Notes: generated from the letters alone by a model not told the origin. 64,000 nt of DNA from Actinosynnema sp042752395 (GCF_042752395.1 NZ_JBHYXZ010000001.1:1-64000); one strand, 5' to 3'. Counted from the first letter of the stretch, positions 18,371-31,974 are shown. Program-made: numbers and translations.

Positions 18371-19951
18371 ATGCGCCTGATGGCCCTGCCCGCCGCCGCC
18401 GTGCTGGTCGCGCTCTGCGCCGCGCCCGCCCTCGCCCAGCCGACCACGACGCCGGTGCCCGGACCGCGGGACCCGGACCAGCCGCCGATGTCCGCCACGC
18501 CCGCGCCCACCGCCCACGCGATCGGCGACGCGGGCACCGGGCTGGCCGTGGTCCGGCTCGCGCCGGGCTCGACGCCGACCGCCTCGATCCTGCCCGGCTT
18601 CGGCGAGCAACTGCCCGAGCGGTCCGCGGCGGAGATCGGGGTCGGGCTCGCGTCCGCCCAGGCCAACACCGAGGCGTTCCTGACCTACGAGCGGGCCGTG
18701 GCGCAGGCTTCGCCCCTGGGCTTCGCCGTGGGGGGCCGCGCGCCGCAGACGCCCGGCACGCTCGTGCAGACCGCCTCGCCGGACAACGCCGCGCCCGTCA
18801 CCGGCGGCCTCACGCCGCCCGCCACCCCGCTGGACGCCCTGCTCGAGGTCGGCCTGCTCGACGGCAGCGCCCACGCCCGCTGGGACGACCGGCTCGGCCC
18901 GTGCGTGACGCCGCTCGCCGACGCCAAGACCTCCGTCGCGTCCCTCAGCGTCCTCAACGCGATCCCCACCCTGCCGAGCACCCCCGACCTCACCGGCCTG
19001 CTCGCCCAGGACCAGCCCCGGCTCGACGCCGCCGCGCGGCAGTCCCTGGTCGACACCGTCAAGCAGCTCACCGCGCCGCTCAGCCGACTCGGCGGCCTGC
19101 TCTCCGGCACACCCGACACCGGCGCGAACGGCTCGCTGCTCAGCCTCCCCGAGACGCTCCGCGCCCACTCCGTGGTCGAGCTGGTCGACCTGCCCGGCAG
19201 CCCCAACAAGGCCGTCAAGTCGACGTCCACGCTCCAGGCGGCGAGCATCCGCCTCCTGGCCGGCACGCCGGCCGAGATCCGCGTCGACGTGGTGAGCCAA
19301 CCGACGCTCGTCGCGCTGTCCACCGGCGACCGGGCCACCTCGTCGATCTCCTACACCGCGCCCGTGCTGCGGGTGAGCCAGGGCGGCCGGGAGCTGGGCA
19401 CGCTCGACGCCGCCAACCCGAAGCTCGACGTGCCGATCGGCCTCGTCCCGGGCCGGGACCTGCCGCTCGTCGGGGCCCTGGCGGACGGCCTGCCCAAGCT
19501 CGACATCGGCGTGCTGCGCCTCCAGGTCGCGCAGCTCAACCGGAAGGACACCGACCTCGACGGCCCCCTCCAGCAGGGCGGACCCACCATCAAGGGGTTC
19601 ATGCTCGGGGCCACCGCGCGCCTGCTCGACCTCCAGCTGCTGCCGACCGACGCGCTCGGTCTGCCGAACCTGCCATCGGCGCTGGCGCAGGTGTCCCTGG
19701 GCGAGCAGGTCGTGCGCGCGGCGGCCCCGACCGGCGGCGTCGTCTGCGCGCCCCCCGCGACCCCGCCGGGTGGCGGCGGGCAGGCGGCGCCACCGACGCC
19801 GGGCCAGCAGCTGGCCTACACGAACGCGGCGTACCGGACGGTCCCGATCTTCTGGACCGGCACGGCGCTGCTGCTGATCGGCGTCATCGTCGTCGCCGCC
19901 CTGCCGGCCCGACGCCCGACCGCCGCCACGCCCCGGCCGCCCTCGGCCTGA
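18371..19951 (+). CDS. secreted, C-terminally membrane-anchored protein of unknown function
   Basis: A 526-residue protein with a signal peptide (residues 1-22, cleavage probably after ALA-Q), a long extracellular part rich in Ala, Leu, Pro and Thr with repeated short beta-like segments, a Gly/Pro/Gln linker near 465-485, and one C-terminal membrane helix at about 496-515 followed by a short basic tail. Two Cys (near 178 and 458) could form a disulfide. No catalytic motif or recognised domain was found. It converges on holB and has no obvious operon partner. Confidence 0.75.
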   Translation: MRLMALPAAAVLVALCAAPALAQPTTTPVPGPRDPDQPPMSATPAPTAHAIGDAGTGLAVVRLAPGSTPTASILPGFGEQLPERSAAEIGVGLASAQANTEAFLTYERAVAQASPLGFAVGGRAPQTPGTLVQTASPDNAAPVTGGLTPPATPLDALLEVGLLDGSAHARWDDRLGPCVTPLADAKTSVASLSVLNAIPTLPSTPDLTGLLAQDQPRLDAAARQSLVDTVKQLTAPLSRLGGLLSGTPDTGANGSLLSLPETLRAHSVVELVDLPGSPNKAVKSTSTLQAASIRLLAGTPAEIRVDVVSQPTLVALSTGDRATSSISYTAPVLRVSQGGRELGTLDAANPKLDVPIGLVPGRDLPLVGALADGLPKLDIGVLRLQVAQLNRKDTDLDGPLQQGGPTIKGFMLGATARLLDLQLLPTDALGLPNLPSALAQVSLGEQVVRAAAPTGGVVCAPPATPPGGGGQAAPPTPGQQLAYTNAAYRTVPIFWTGTALLLIGVIVVAALPARRPTAATPRPPSA

Positions 19952-19957
19952 GCCCCG

Positions 19958-21342
19958 TCAGCCGCGCTGCAACGTGGTCAGCATCGCCTCGATGGCGATG
20001 CGCGGCTTCACGTTCAGCTCCAGCGCGGTCCGGCAGTTCAGCACCGCCTCCAGCCGCCGCAGCGTCGACTCCGGCGTCCACGCCGCCGCCGCGGCCCGCG
20101 CGTCACCGGCCCGGTCGGGGTGGTTGAGCGCGGCCGGCGCGCCCGCGGCGGTCACCAGCACGTCCCGGTAGAACGCGGCCAGGTCGACCAGCGCCTGGTC
20201 GAGCGAGTCGCGCTGGGTCCGGGTGGCCCGCGACTTCTGCCGCTTCTCCAGGTCCTTCAGCGCGCCCTTCGCGCCCCGGGTCGCGGCGGCCGTGCCCTTG
20301 CCCGTCCCACCCGCGCCCATCGCGGTCTCCAACGCCTCCCGCTCGGCCTGGTCACGGCCCTCGTTCGCGGTCAGCGCGTCGCCCTCGGCGGCCGACACGA
20401 GCTGGTCGGCGCAGGTGAAGATGTCCGCCGGCCGCCGCAGCGCGACCGGGATCCGCAGCACGGCCTCGCGCCGGGCCCGCGACTGCTCGTCGGTGGCCAG
20501 CCGCCGCGCCCGGCCCACGTGCCCGCCGCACACCGACGCCGCCCACGCCGCCATCTCCGGCGCGACGCCCTCGTCCTCCAGCGCCGAGGCGATGGCGGCG
20601 GCCCGGGGCGTCGCCAGGGACACGATCCGGCACCGCGACCGGATGGTCACCGACACGTCCTCGGGGTGGTCCGACGGCGCGCACAGCAGGAACACGGTCC
20701 GCGCCGGTGGCTCCTCCACGGCCTTGAGCAGCGCGTTCGCCGCGCCCTCGGTGAGCCGGTCGGCCTCGGCGATGATCACCACCTGCCACCGCCCGGACGT
20801 CGGCCGGCGGGCCGAGACCTGCACCAGCGACCGCATCTCGGCCACCGAGATCGACAACCCCTCGGGCGCGACCACCCGCACGTCGGCGTGCGTGCCCGCC
20901 AACGCCGTGTGGCAGCCGGCGCACGTGCCGCAGCCCGGCCGGTCGTCCACGGCGGTGCACTGCAACGCGGCCGCGAACGCCCGCGCCGCGACCGAGCGCC
21001 CCGAGCCCGGCGGCCCGGTGAACAGCCACGCGTGGGTCATCGCGCCCGGCGCGGGCGACCCGCCCGCCACGATCGACGCGGCGGCCGCGGCCGCCGCGGC
21101 GGCCCCCCCGCCCCCCGCCGGCGGGCCGACGCCCAACCCCCACCCCCCCCCCGTCACCCCGCGACCNNNNNNNNNNGCCCGCCCCCCCCGCCGGGGCCCC
21201 GGGAAACCCCCCGGGGGGGGTGAGGCCCGCGCGGGGGGGGCCCCCCCCGCCCCCCCCCCCCGGGGGGGCCCCCGCCCCCCCCGGACAGCACCGCGACCGC
21301 CTCGGGCTGGCCGACGACCTCGCCCCACACCCCACGGTTCAC
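19958..21342 (-). CDS. holB: DNA polymerase III delta' subunit, interrupted by an assembly gap
   Basis: Clamp-loader subunit with an AAA+ fold. The N-terminus (VWGEVVGQPEAVAVL from GTG 21342) is separated from the main body, which resumes with THAWLFTGPPGSGRS (P-loop with Arg for the usual Lys), the zinc motif CGTCAGCHTA, NALLKAVEEPP and the TIRSRC sensor segment, then a helical C-terminal domain ending in LTTLQRG. Between them lie about 180 bases of GC homopolymers and 10 Ns where homologues have only 10-20 residues, and the two parts fall in different frames. The gene itself is most likely intact in the organism. Position beside the tmk-like gene and topA is as in Streptomyces. Confidence 0.9.
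21101..21283. other. assembly gap with flanking homopolymer artefact
   Basis: Ten Ns (21167-21176) are flanked by runs of C and G that do not look like coding DNA. Coding sequence of holB ends on one side at about 21105 and resumes on the other at about 21284. The true missing segment is probably only some tens of bases of GC-rich Ala/Gly codons. Confidence 0.9.
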
Positions 21343-21362
21343 CAGGCGACCGTACCGAGCCG

Positions 21363-23390
21363 TCAGGACGTCTCGGCCACCGGCTCGGCGGGCGTGCGGG
21401 GCTGCCGCGCCAGCAGCGGCAGCACGGCGGTCCGCACCCGTTCGGCGACCTCGTCCTCGGTGCCGTCGGCGTCGACCACGACGTACCGCTCCGGGTCGGC
21501 CGAGGCCATGTCGGTCAGCAGCTTCTGCACCCGCCAGTGGTGCTCGACCGTGTCCAGCGTGCCGCCGGTGGCCCGGACCTGCGACGGCATCCGGTCCAGC
21601 AGCACGGTCACGTCCGGCCGCAGCCGCCCGGTGGCCCAGTCGACCAGGCCCTCCACCTCGCGCGGCTCCATCGCGCCCGCCGCGCTGAAGTGCGCGAGCG
21701 GGCTGTCGACGTACCGCTCCATGACGACCAGCGCGCCGCCGTCCAGCGCGGGCCGCACCTCGCGCTCCACCACGTCCGCCCGCACCGCCGCGGCCACCAG
21801 CGCGTGCGCGCGCACCCCGGCCAGGTCGGCGGTGGACAGCAGGTTGCGCAGCCGCTGCTCGTCCAGGTCCGGGTCGGAGGCCAGCACGACCTCGCGGCCG
21901 GTCTCGCGCAACGCCTCGGCGAGCCTCCTGGCCTGCACGGACGTGTCCAGCCGGGTGTCGCCCTCGACCGCGATCAGCACGCCGCCGGTCCGCCGGGCCC
22001 GGCCGCGCAGCGCGGCGAGCAGGTCGGACAGGATCGGCTCGGACCGCCGGTTGTCCATCTGGCGGTAGGCGATGAGCCCGAGCAGCGCGGCGATCACGCC
22101 CGCGCCGAACAGCACCGGCCGGGTGCCGTCCACCTGCATCGGGTGGTCGAAGATCGTGACCGTGCGCTTCTGCACCACCGTGACCAGCAGCGGCGCGGCG
22201 GCCGAGGAGGCGAACAGCACCACCTTGAGCAGCGACTGGAGCAGGGCCACGGTGCGGCCGCGCATCGCGTCCTCGACCTGCGCGCCGACGATCGTCAGGC
22301 CGGTGAGGAACGCCATGCCCGCCGACGCGCCCACGCACGCCACCGCGACCAGCGCCACCCACAGGTGCGGCGCGAACGCCACGAACAGCAGGCTCAGGCC
22401 CGCGACCAGGATCGTCAGCCCGAACAGGCGGTCGTAGGGCAGCCGCCGGGCCAGCCGCGGCGCGGTCGCCATGCCGACCGCCAGCCCCGCGAACACCGCC
22501 ACGAAGAGCAGGCCGAACGTCGAGTCGCCGCCCAGCAGCGACTGCGAGTAGGGGGTGGCCGTGCCGATCACCGCGCCGGCCGCCGCGAACGCGCCGATCA
22601 TGCCGATGACCAGGCCGCGGACCAGCGGCGTGCGGGCCGCGTACTTCATGCCGTCGCGCAGCATGGCGAAGAAGCCGGGGGCCTCGCCGTCCTCGCGGGT
22701 GCGCTTCACCGCGGCGATCCGGCCGGACAGCTCGGGGATGCGGGTCGCGACCACGATCGCCGAGGTCACGTACAGCGCGCCGTTCACCATGACCGCGATG
22801 GTCGCGATCCGGAACTCCAGGTCGCTGCTCTGCACGCCGAGGTAGCCGGGGATGCCGGAGATGATCGAGTACAGGCCCGCGCCCGAGATGACCGAGATGC
22901 CGTAGGTCATCACCAGGCCGAGCTGGTTGGCCGTCTCCACCTGGTCCGGGCGGCGCAGCAGGTTCGGCACCGCCGAGTCCTTGGCCGGGATCCACAGCAT
23001 CGCGCAGCAGCCGACCAGGAAGTTCGCCACGAACAGCCACCACGCGGTGCCGACCAGCGCGATGGAGATGAACAGGCCGCCGCGCAGCAGGTCGCAGACC
23101 ACCATGATGCGGCGGCGGTCGAACCGGTCCGCGAGCACGCCGCCGAGCGGGGCGAACAGGATGCCCGGCAGGAGCTGGGTGAGGACGACCAGGCTGAGCG
23201 AGAAGCTCTGCCACTGGTAGCTGTCCATCAGCTTCGTCACCAGGCCGGTGAGCGCGAGCAGTGACAGCCAGTCACCGACGCTGCACAGGTACGTGACGCC
23301 CCAGAGCCTGCGGAAGGGCCGGATCGCCAACACGCTGCGAATCCGGTTGCTGGTCGAGGCCGCTGTGCCGCCGTCTTGGATGGTGCTCAC
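21363..23390 (-). CDS. MFS transporter fused to thymidylate kinase-like domain with lost P-loop
   Basis: A 675-residue two-domain protein. Residues 1-430 are a 12-segment MFS transporter with the loop motif GGVLADRFDRRR near 84-95. Residues 455-665 align by pattern with dTMP kinase (strand LIAVEG, DR-type segment MERYVDSPLAHF, HHWRVQKL, C-terminal VDADGTEDEVAERV). The nucleotide-binding loop that should read like GGDGAGKSTQ is GDTRLDTSVQ: glycines and the essential Lys are gone, and the Asp of the DRY segment is Glu. Known bifunctional MFS/dTMP kinases occupy the same place next to topA and holB in Streptomyces. Here the kinase part is probably inactive and may serve as a regulatory or nucleotide-sensing domain. 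An active Tmk should exist elsewhere. Confidence 0.85.
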   Translation of the reverse strand: MSTIQDGGTAASTSNRIRSVLAIRPFRRLWGVTYLCSVGDWLSLLALTGLVTKLMDSYQWQSFSLSLVVLTQLLPGILFAPLGGVLADRFDRRRIMVVCDLLRGGLFISIALVGTAWWLFVANFLVGCCAMLWIPAKDSAVPNLLRRPDQVETANQLGLVMTYGISVISGAGLYSIISGIPGYLGVQSSDLEFRIATIAVMVNGALYVTSAIVVATRIPELSGRIAAVKRTREDGEAPGFFAMLRDGMKYAARTPLVRGLVIGMIGAFAAAGAVIGTATPYSQSLLGGDSTFGLLFVAVFAGLAVGMATAPRLARRLPYDRLFGLTILVAGLSLLFVAFAPHLWVALVAVACVGASAGMAFLTGLTIVGAQVEDAMRGRTVALLQSLLKVVLFASSAAAPLLVTVVQKRTVTIFDHPMQVDGTRPVLFGAGVIAALLGLIAYRQMDNRRSEPILSDLLAALRGRARRTGGVLIAVEGDTRLDTSVQARRLAEALRETGREVVLASDPDLDEQRLRNLLSTADLAGVRAHALVAAAVRADVVEREVRPALDGGALVVMERYVDSPLAHFSAAGAMEPREVEGLVDWATGRLRPDVTVLLDRMPSQVRATGGTLDTVEHHWRVQKLLTDMASADPERYVVVDADGTEDEVAERVRTAVLPLLARQPRTPAEPVAETS

Positions 23391-23474
23391 CCCCGCCGAT
23401 GATGCAGGCAGTAAGGGTAGCCGGAGCGATTCACCCGTCTGACCACATCCGCCGATCGGGTGACCCAGACGAGA

Positions 23475-24002
23475 TCATCGCAGCAGGTCGACCACTGCCT
23501 CGATGATCTCACGGAGCACGTTGAACAGCAGCCCCGCGAGCACGGCCAGGCCGACGAGACACCCGATCAGCCCACTTCGCCCCTTCGTCGGCTGCTGCCC
23601 GGGCACGCGGGGAGCGGGTGGCCGGGCGGGCGACGCGGCGGCCTGCCTGCGCACCCGGGCCGGCCCTGCCTCCCGGGCCGCCGATCCGCGCGGCGACCGC
23701 GCCGCCCCGGCGGACGCCTGCGGGGGCCGTGCCGCCCGGCCGGACCCCGCGACCTGGGCCGACCACGCCGAGCGGGCGGCCTGCGGCCCGGGGGCGGATC
23801 GCCGGGCGGGCACGGACCGTGGCGCCGGCTGTCGGGCCGCGGCGGCGGGCGGGGGCTCGACGGGAGCCGCCGCCCCGGGGGGCCGGTAGAGCCGCTCGCC
23901 CGTCACCAGCCCCGCGAGGGGGTCGGGGAACACCGGCGGTGGCGGTGGGGCCTGCGTGCCGTCCTGGCCCGACCGGTCCGGGTCCGCCCCTGAGCCGTCC
24001 AC
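23475..24002 (-). CDS. Pro/Ala/Arg-rich protein with C-terminal membrane helix
   Basis: A 175-residue protein: about 135 residues of low-complexity Pro, Ala and Arg, then a conserved-looking end with KGRSGLIGCLVGLAVLAGLL, one membrane helix at about 143-160, and an amphipathic tail EIIEAVVDLLR. It follows topA by 13 bp on the same strand and is probably co-transcribed. The function is unknown; the disordered cytoplasmic part plus tail anchor suggests a scaffold or small envelope protein. Confidence 0.65.
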   Translation of the reverse strand: MDGSGADPDRSGQDGTQAPPPPPVFPDPLAGLVTGERLYRPPGAAAPVEPPPAAAARQPAPRSVPARRSAPGPQAARSAWSAQVAGSGRAARPPQASAGAARSPRGSAAREAGPARVRRQAAASPARPPAPRVPGQQPTKGRSGLIGCLVGLAVLAGLLFNVLREIIEAVVDLLR

Positions 24003-24015
24003 CGCCCCGCCTCCC

Positions 24016-26775
<2,760 letters not shown>

Positions 26776-26901
26776 GCCGTCCCGCTCTCTTCGAACACTG
26801 TGTCCCGACCCGCCAGTGTGCACTGTCCTTTGTCGCCGCTGGGCAGCCCTGGTCGGGACAGGGTGACACAACTGCGCCGGATCCTCCGCCTACCGGACGC
26901 G

Positions 26902-27951
<1,050 letters not shown>

Positions 27952-28041
27952 GGAGACGCAGCGTAGAACACACGTTCGACCTCGGCCAGTCTCCGAAGGG
28001 CTGAACCACCCGCCCCAACCGTCACACGAGTCCCAGCGGGG

Positions 28042-28653
28042 TCAGCCGCCCAGGCCCTTCAGCGTCTCCGCCATCGCCACGCACTGCGGCGCCTGCTTGA
28101 ACGCCTCGCCCAGCTCCGGGTCGTCCTGGAGCTTCTTGATCTGCTCCTGGAGCTTGGACGGGTCCGCCTGGTCGCCGCCGAGCCGCTCCAGCTTGGTCGA
28201 GAACTCCGGGTCGGCCGGGTCCAGCGCCTCCAGCTCGGAGTTGACCTCGGTCAGCGTCCTGCCCGAGTCGGAGAAGAACTTGACCAGCTCGTCGTGGAGC
28301 TCCTGGGCCTCGGCCGACGGCGCGCCCAGGTCGTCCAGCTTCTCGCCCGCCTCGGTGAGCGACTTGCCCGCCTTCGAGCTGTAGTCCAGCAGCGCGGCCT
28401 TCTGCACGGCCGGGTCCTCCGCGCCGCCCTCGAACATGGCCTTGAGCAGGGTCATCACGCCCTCGATCGTGGGCCCGACCCCCTCGCAGAACGTGCCCGT
28501 CCACTCCACCGGGTCGGCGTTGGCCGCCGCGGTGGTGGTCGTCGTGGTGGTCGTCGCCGACCCGGAGTCGGCGGACGACGAGCCGCCGCCACCGCACGCG
28601 GCGGTGACCAGGACTGCGGCGAACGCGCCCGCGAGCGCGACACGGTGCTTCAC
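28042..28653 (-). CDS. putative lipoprotein, helical, with poly-Thr linker
   Basis: A 203-residue protein from GTG 28653, which has a GGGGGG site seven bases upstream (a TTG at 28665 is the alternative). The signal peptide ends in the lipobox VTAAC (Cys near residue 20), followed by a Gly/Ser stretch and eight consecutive Thr. The rest is helical with two Cys (near 55 and 190) and Leu/Lys/Glu-rich segments. It would be lipid-anchored on the outer face of the membrane. It lies downstream of a second lipoprotein gene of similar layout, 41 bp away, probably one operon. No known domain. Confidence 0.75.
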   Translation of the reverse strand: MKHRVALAGAFAAVLVTAACGGGGSSSADSGSATTTTTTTTAAANADPVEWTGTFCEGVGPTIEGVMTLLKAMFEGGAEDPAVQKAALLDYSSKAGKSLTEAGEKLDDLGAPSAEAQELHDELVKFFSDSGRTLTEVNSELEALDPADPEFSTKLERLGGDQADPSKLQEQIKKLQDDPELGEAFKQAPQCVAMAETLKGLGG

Positions 28654-28694
28654 GAAACCCCCCAAACAGTGGAAAAAAGACGAGGGGCAACGTA

Positions 28695-29279
28695 CTACGA
28701 CGTGGGGGTCGCCGACTCCGACGGCCTCAGCGTGCGCAGGTCCTGGCAGGACGCCGCCTTCTCGGCCGCCGCCGACAGCTCGGGCGACGCCTCCAGCTGC
28801 TTCAGCGGCGCGACGAAATCATCCAGCCGGGCGATGGCCTCGCCGGCGGCCTGGAGCCCGCCGACCGGGTCGTTGGCGTCCGCGGCCTCGATCGCGGTCT
28901 TGGCGTCGGTGAAGTTCTTCGCGATGTCGGTGAACGTCGCCGCCATCTGCTCCACCTGCTGGTCGCCGCCCGCCACCGGCGACGGCCCGACGGCGCGCAG
29001 CTTGGTCGCGGTCTGGCCGAACGCGTCGGCCATCTGGCCCATGTACGCGCCCATGTCGGCCTTGAGCTTGGCCGGGTCGTTCGCGTCGAGCTGCGGCGGT
29101 GTCTTCGGCGCCGAGGCGAACGACGCGGCGGCCGTGCACACCTTGTCCATGTACGCGACCACGGCGGTGTCGTCGGGCGAGGCCGACGACGAGGTGGGCG
29201 CGGTGGGCTCACCCCCGGACCCGCACCCGGCGACCGCCACGACCAGGGCGGCCGAGGCGAGCAGCGGCAGAAGTCTCAT
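28695..29279 (-). CDS. putative lipoprotein, helical
   Basis: A 194-residue protein from ATG 29279, with GAGGGGG upstream. The signal peptide carries the lipobox VAGC (Cys at about 19), then a Thr/Ser linker and a helical domain with DKVCTAAASFAS near 45-56 and a second Cys in KAASCQDLRTL near 177-187. This two-Cys helical layout mirrors the next gene, so the pair may be distant paralogues. No enzyme motif is visible; substrate binding or envelope maintenance is conceivable but not shown. Confidence 0.75.
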   Translation of the reverse strand: MRLLPLLASAALVVAVAGCGSGGEPTAPTSSSASPDDTAVVAYMDKVCTAAASFASAPKTPPQLDANDPAKLKADMGAYMGQMADAFGQTATKLRAVGPSPVAGGDQQVEQMAATFTDIAKNFTDAKTAIEAADANDPVGGLQAAGEAIARLDDFVAPLKQLEASPELSAAAEKAASCQDLRTLRPSESATPTS

Positions 29280-29370
29280 CAGGGTGTTCCCCCTCGGGGC
29301 GCGCGACGTCGGGTGGCACCGAACAGTGTGCCCCCATCCGGACGCCGCCACCCCTCCGCCCGGACGTGCG

Positions 29371-29403
29371 AGGGCGGGGCGCCGACCACCGGCGCCCCGC
29401 CCT
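29371..29403 (-). terminator. terminator hairpin of hppA
   Basis: AGGGCGGGGCGCC at 29371-29383 pairs exactly with GGCGCCCCGCCCT at 29391-29403 (13-bp stem, 7-nt loop), starting 11 bp after the hppA stop. There is no U-tract, as usual in such GC-rich genomes. Confidence 0.7.
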
Positions 29404-29413
29404 CACCCGGACC

Positions 29414-31717
29414 TCACGCGGAGGTGGTGGCCTCCGCCGGGGTGTCCGCGATGGCCGTGCCGCGCCGCTTGGACACGACCACGGCCGCCACGATGCCGAC
29501 CGCGGCCACGACGGCGATCGCGTACCGGATGCCGGCCGACTCGCCCGAGCCCACGGTGAACCCGACGATCGCGGGCGCGATCAGCACCGAGACCAGGTTC
29601 ATCACCTTGATCAGCGGGTTGATGGCCGGACCGGCGGTGTCCTTGAACGGGTCGCCGACGGTGTCGCCGATGACCGTCGCGGCGTGGGCGTCGGAGCCCT
29701 TGCCGCCGTGGTTGCCGTCCTCGACCAGCTTCTTCGCGTTGTCCCAGGCGCCACCGGAGTTGGCCAGGAACACCGCCATCAGCGTGCCGGTCGCGATCGC
29801 GCCGGCCAGGTACCCGGCCAGCGGGCCGACGCCGAGGCCGAAGCCGACCGCGATCGGCGCCAGCACCGCGAGCAGGCCGGGGGTGGCCAGCTCGCGCAGC
29901 GAGTCCTTGGTGCAGATGTCCACGACCTTGCCGTACTCCGGCTTGACCGAGCCGTCCATGATCCCGGGGTTCTCGCGGAACTGGCGGCGCACCTCGAACA
30001 CGATCGCGCCCGCCGCGCGGGTCACCGCGTTGACCGCGAGACCGGAGAACATGAACACGACGGCCGCGCCGATCACCACGCCGACCAGCACGTTCGGGCT
30101 GAACACCACGTTGGTGAACGAGACCGGCACGTCGGCGAGGCCCACCTGCACGTCCCGCAGCGCCTGCTCGATGGCGTCCTTGTACGAGCCGAACAGCGCG
30201 GTCGCCGCCAGCACGGCGGTGGCGATCGCGATGCCCTTGGTGATGGCCTTGGTCGTGTTGCCGACCGCGTCCAGCTCGGTGAGGATCTGCGCGCCCTCGC
30301 CGTCCACGTCGCCGGACATCTCGGCGATGCCCTGCGCGTTGTCGGAGACCGGGCCGAAGGTGTCCATGGCCACGATGACGCCGACCGTGGTCAGCAGGCC
30401 GCAGCCGGCCAGCGCGACCGCGAACAGCGACACGACCACCGAGCCGGACAGCAGGAACGCGCCGTAGACCGCGCCGCCGATGACCAGCGCGGTGTAGACC
30501 GCCGACTCGAAGCCGACCGAGATGCCGGACAGGATGACGGTCGCCGCGCCGGTGAGCGAGGTGCGGCCGACCTCCTTGACGGGCTTGTGCTCGGTGCCGG
30601 TGAAGTAGCCGGTCAGCCAGAGGATGACGCCTGCCAGCACGATGCCGATGATCACCGCGACGGCCGCGATCAGGGCCGGGTTGCCCGGCGTGCCGGCGAT
30701 GTCCTCGGACACGCCCGAGAGGCCCGCGAAGGAGCTGGGCAGGAAGACGAACGCCGCCACCGTGCACAGCACCGCCGAGACGACCGCCGAGATGTAGAAC
30801 GAGCGGTTGATCGCGGTGAGGCCGTTCTCGCCGGTCCGGGCGCTGGTGATGTAGACGCCGATGACCGCGGTGAGCACGCCGATCGCGGGCACGATCAGCG
30901 GGAACAGCAGGCCCTTCGCGCCGAACGCGGCGGTGCCGAGGATCAGCGACGCCACCAGGGTGACCGCGTAGGACTCGAACAGGTCGGCCGCCATGCCGGC
31001 GCAGTCGCCGACGTTGTCGCCCACGTTGTCGGCGATGGTGGCGGCGTTGCGCGGGTCGTCCTCGGGGATGCCCTGCTCGACCTTGCCGACCAGGTCCGCG
31101 CCGACGTCGGCGGCCTTGGTGAAGATGCCGCCGCCGACCCGCATGAACATGGCGAGCAGGGCCGCGCCGAAGCCGAAGCCCTCCAGCACCCGCGGCGCCT
31201 GGCCCACGTAGACGAACACGACCAGCGCCGCGCCGAACAGGCCGAGGCCGACGGTGAACATGCCGACCACGCCACCGGTGCGGAAGGCGATCCGCATGGC
31301 CTTCTCGCGGCCGCCGTTCTCCTTGGCCGCGGCGGCGACGCGCACGTTCGCGCGGGTGGACAGCCACATGCCGAGGTAGCCGATGATGGCGGAGAAGCCG
31401 GCGCCGACGAGGAAGAACAGCGACCTGCCGATCCGTTCCCCGATGTCCTCGGCGGGCAACGCGAACAGCAGCACGAACACGATGACGACGAAGATGCCGA
31501 GCGTTCGGAACTGCCGGTTGAGGTAGGCCGCCGCGCCCTCTTGGACCGCCTTGGCGATGTCCTGCATCTTGGAGGTGCCCTGGCCCGCGGCCAGCACCTC
31601 CCGGAGCAGCACGTAGCCCACGGCCAGGGCAGCCAGGGCGACCACGGCGACCACGGCGACGAGGCCGCGATCACCTCCGGAGAGCTCGAGGCCCTCCGCG
31701 AGGAATTGCCGGGACAT
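29414..31717 (-). CDS. hppA: membrane-bound proton-pumping pyrophosphatase, K+-independent type
   Basis: Integral membrane pump of about 16 segments (767 residues) that couples pyrophosphate hydrolysis to proton export. The substrate motifs are present: DVGADLVGKVE near residue 195, DDPRNAATIADNVGDNVGD, and the C-terminal DTVGDPFKDTAGP. The K+-determining segment reads GNTTKAITKG, with Lys where K+-dependent enzymes have Ala, which marks a K+-independent H+ pump. ATG 31717 has AGGAGG five bases upstream. It is divergent from the helicase gene. Confidence 0.97.
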   Translation of the reverse strand: MSRQFLAEGLELSGGDRGLVAVVAVVALAALAVGYVLLREVLAAGQGTSKMQDIAKAVQEGAAAYLNRQFRTLGIFVVIVFVLLFALPAEDIGERIGRSLFFLVGAGFSAIIGYLGMWLSTRANVRVAAAAKENGGREKAMRIAFRTGGVVGMFTVGLGLFGAALVVFVYVGQAPRVLEGFGFGAALLAMFMRVGGGIFTKAADVGADLVGKVEQGIPEDDPRNAATIADNVGDNVGDCAGMAADLFESYAVTLVASLILGTAAFGAKGLLFPLIVPAIGVLTAVIGVYITSARTGENGLTAINRSFYISAVVSAVLCTVAAFVFLPSSFAGLSGVSEDIAGTPGNPALIAAVAVIIGIVLAGVILWLTGYFTGTEHKPVKEVGRTSLTGAATVILSGISVGFESAVYTALVIGGAVYGAFLLSGSVVVSLFAVALAGCGLLTTVGVIVAMDTFGPVSDNAQGIAEMSGDVDGEGAQILTELDAVGNTTKAITKGIAIATAVLAATALFGSYKDAIEQALRDVQVGLADVPVSFTNVVFSPNVLVGVVIGAAVVFMFSGLAVNAVTRAAGAIVFEVRRQFRENPGIMDGSVKPEYGKVVDICTKDSLRELATPGLLAVLAPIAVGFGLGVGPLAGYLAGAIATGTLMAVFLANSGGAWDNAKKLVEDGNHGGKGSDAHAATVIGDTVGDPFKDTAGPAINPLIKVMNLVSVLIAPAIVGFTVGSGESAGIRYAIAVVAAVGIVAAVVVSKRRGTAIADTPAEATTSA

Positions 31718-31974
31718 CCGTCCTCCTGGTGAGTTTTCCAAGCCCAATGTCAGGGCCACCCCGCTGATGTGAGGCGGGTCACTCACGCGACTGTCTGCCC
31801 CGACACAACGTGATGCACCCCTCATTGGATGCGATAGCGGCGGAGTCTATTCATAGCGCGCAAGTAGGCAACGACGCGTCCCGATCCGTGCACACACCGT
31901 TATCCGCCCAGGCTGCGTCGTATCCCTGTTCGGCGGCCTCCGCGATGCCGGTCGGGTGTGCGAAGCTGCGCCCC

